Part shown: positions 5,104 to 6,092 of the stretch, one piece after another
How the letters are laid out: every line of letters starts with the position of its first letter
How positions within the stretch are numbered: the stretch's first letter is position 1
From: JASHVB01 sp049522565
GTDB taxonomy: Bacteria > Pseudomonadota > Alphaproteobacteria > Acetobacterales > Acetobacteraceae
Direction of reading: 5' to 3'
DNA: 6,092 bases
Assembly (NCBI GenBank): GCA_049522565.1
Contig: JBEKNT010000413.1
Span: forward strand, 1 to 6,092
Notes under the pieces: model-generated
What the model saw: the letters and a program-made list of their open reading frames with translations, nothing else
Told to the model about the DNA's origin: nothing
The model's database searches: none
Made by a program: the position numbers and the translations under genes

Positions 5104-5123
5104 GGCACAACAGCGGTTGTGCC
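5104..5123. repeat. Perfect 8-bp dyad in the divergent region
   Basis: GGCACAAC (5104-5111) and GTTGTGCC (5116-5123) are exact inverse complements around AGCG. The site lies roughly midway between the divergent start codons, 173 bp from the glucan synthase-like start. It has the shape of a dimeric transcription factor operator. No T-run follows, arguing against a terminator. Confidence 0.75.
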
Positions 5124-5170
5124 ATGTTCCAGCCGGGCAGGCTCCTAGCCGCGACCGGGTACGTCGCTTT

Positions 5171-5200
5171 TTGGCCACTGCCCCGGATGGGTGCTAAGCT
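5171..5200 (+). promoter_or_regulatory. Candidate sigma-70 promoter of the glucan synthase-like gene
   Basis: TTGGCC (5171-5176), an 18-bp spacer and TAAGCT (5195-5200), with TGC directly before the -10 as an extended -10 element. The start would be near 5207, giving a leader of about 90 nt. Only the key -10 bases match consensus, so this is tentative. Confidence 0.3.
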
Positions 5201-5285
5201 GGGCTGGAAGCTATCGCAGCGCGTGACCATCTCACGCAGGCGACAGTCCCCACATAAGCGGTCAACTCGCGCTGCAAGTGCCGCA

Positions 5286-5291
5286 GAAAGG
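5286..5291 (+). promoter_or_regulatory. Shine-Dalgarno supporting a TTG start
   Basis: GAAAGG is followed by CCGAA and TTG at 5297. No ATG or GTG is available between the upstream in-frame stop (TAA 5255-5257) and the conserved sequence, so this site supports TTG 5297 as the start of the glucan synthase-like gene. Confidence 0.6.
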
Positions 5292-5296
5292 CCGAA

Positions 5297-6092
5297 TTGT
5301 CATCACTCATCGATCGCCTCGTTCGGCGCGAACCGTCGCCTTCTCCCTGGCTCAGCAGTGATCCGGTTCGGGCCGAGCTGTTCAGCGTCGAACGCCTCGA
5401 AGAGCATGCGCGAAGCCTCGCGATTGCACAGCCGGTCACCCCGGGGCCTAGCCGCGGCCAACCCCTGGCCCGCCGCCTGGCCGACAATGGCGCCGTACTG
5501 CTCCGCGCCTACCGTGTGATCGCCGGAGCGGTCAATGAGCGCCGTGCCATCACACCGGCGGCCGACTGGCTGGTCGACAACTATTACCTCGTCGAACGGC
5601 AGATTCGTGAAATCCGTTCCTCGCTGCCGCCCGGCTACTATCGGCAATTGCCGAAACTGGCCGATGGACCGTTCGCCAGCTATCCGCGCGTGTTCGGCCT
5701 GGCCTGGGCCTTCGTCGCGCACACCGACAGCCACTTCGACGCCGAGATGCTGTGCCGTTTCGTGCGCGCCTACCAGGAGGTGCAGCCGCTGACGATCGGC
5801 GAACTCTGGGCGGTCGGCATCACGCTCAGGATCGTACTGGTCGAAAACCTCCGGCGCCTCGCCGACCTGATCGTGAACAGCCGTGCCGCACGGCAGCAGG
5901 CAGATCGTCTTGCCGACCGCTTGCTCGGCGCCGGCGACTGCATCGCGGAGCCCGCCTCCGTGGTGCTCGCAGAACTGCAAGGTAGCAGCCTGTCCGGCGC
6001 ATTCGCCGTCCAGCTCGTGCACCGGTTGCGCGACCAGGATCCCAGGATCACGCCCGCGCTGACGTGGCTCGACCAGCGTTTGGCGGCGCAGG
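5297..6092 (+). CDS. N-terminal part of a cyclic beta-1,2-glucan synthase-like protein (3' end outside window)
   Basis: An uninterrupted frame runs from TTG 5297 to the window end (265 codons). Visible blocks are DPVRAELFSVERLEEHARSLA (about 22-42), WLVDNYYLVERQIREIRSSLPPGYYRQLPKL (91-121), YPRVFGLAWAFVAHTDSHFD (129-148), and QPLTIGELWAVGITLRIVLVENLRRLAD (163-190). From memory these match the conserved N-terminal region of NdvB/ChvB/Cgs, very large (about 2800 aa) inner-membrane enzymes that build cyclic beta-1,2-glucan from UDP-glucose for the periplasm, with roles in osmotic adaptation and host interaction. The glycosyltransferase and phosphorylase-like domains would lie beyond the window, so a shorter relative is possible. 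TTG 5297 is preferred for its GAAAGG Shine-Dalgarno and its position about 25 residues before the conserved start; the first in-frame ATG (5747) is far inside the conserved domain. Transcribed divergently from the envelope protein unit. Confidence 0.85.
   Translation, partial: MSSLIDRLVRREPSPSPWLSSDPVRAELFSVERLEEHARSLAIAQPVTPGPSRGQPLARRLADNGAVLLRAYRVIAGAVNERRAITPAADWLVDNYYLVERQIREIRSSLPPGYYRQLPKLADGPFASYPRVFGLAWAFVAHTDSHFDAEMLCRFVRAYQEVQPLTIGELWAVGITLRIVLVENLRRLADLIVNSRAARQQADRLADRLLGAGDCIAEPASVVLAELQGSSLSGAFAVQLVHRLRDQDPRITPALTWLDQRLAAQ

Larger units (their letters stand above)
4923..5296. other. 374-bp divergent intergenic regulatory region
   Basis: No convincing gene on either strand. It separates the Spy/CpxP-like gene (minus) from the glucan synthase-like gene (plus), so both promoters should lie here. 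It contains four inverted repeats (4957-4972, 4973-4986, 4992-5004, 5104-5123), one candidate minus-strand promoter (5011-5039) and one candidate plus-strand promoter (5171-5200). No EcfG-type GGAAC-N16/17-GTT promoter could be placed convincingly. Confidence 0.6.

Noticed and set aside
5104..5123. Sigma-54 promoter at GGCAC...TTGT
   Set aside because: The -24 GG is present, but the bases at the -12 position are GT rather than GC on either strand; dyad symmetry explains the pattern better.
5303..6022. Minus-strand open frame (239 codons) opposite the glucan synthase-like gene
   Set aside because: Its sequence shows no family features, whereas the plus strand carries conserved NdvB-type blocks throughout.

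Overview
The window is GC-rich chromosomal DNA. Its gene content (a bacterial P-type H+-ATPase, a class III-like PPK2, a Spy/CpxP-type periplasmic protein and the start of a cyclic beta-1,2-glucan synthase-like gene of the NdvB/ChvB type) suggests an alphaproteobacterium, probably Hyphomicrobiales or Rhodospirillales/Acetobacterales. This placement rests on recognised protein families only; no rRNA or tRNA is present to confirm it.

Layout. (1) 1-194, plus strand: the C-terminal end of a small general-stress-type protein. (2) 195-353: a spacer with a nearly perfect 30-bp dyad (276-305). (3) 354-2744, plus: a complete 796-aa proton-efflux P-type ATPase. (4) 2774-3652, plus, 29 bp downstream: a complete 292-aa PPK2-family polyphosphate:nucleotide phosphotransferase. 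(5) 3674-3835, plus: a 53-codon remnant of a universal stress protein in which the natural N-terminus is joined in frame to the natural C-terminus, with the middle missing. Its expected ATG appears to be ATT. (6) 3836-4022: a non-coding gap with a strong hairpin between convergent units. (7) 4331-4023 and 4922-4389, minus: two small exported proteins transcribed in the order Spy/CpxP-like, then a Gly/Tyr/Pro-rich repeat protein. (8) 4923-5296: a divergent regulatory region with several inverted repeats. (9) 5297 to the window end, plus: the N-terminal 265 codons of a cyclic beta-1,2-glucan synthase-like protein with a TTG start.

How the genes fit together. The first block reads as a stress and energy module: a general stress protein, an ATP-driven proton pump, an enzyme that can regenerate ATP/ADP from polyphosphate, and a (now broken) universal stress protein. 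The second block is about the cell envelope: two periplasmic or exported proteins and, divergently, a probable osmoregulated periplasmic glucan synthase. The most informative oddity is the universal stress protein remnant, which looks like a clean in-frame internal deletion. The most interesting functional hypothesis is a polyphosphate-fuelled proton pump operon. I found no mobile element, CRISPR array, tRNA or rRNA.
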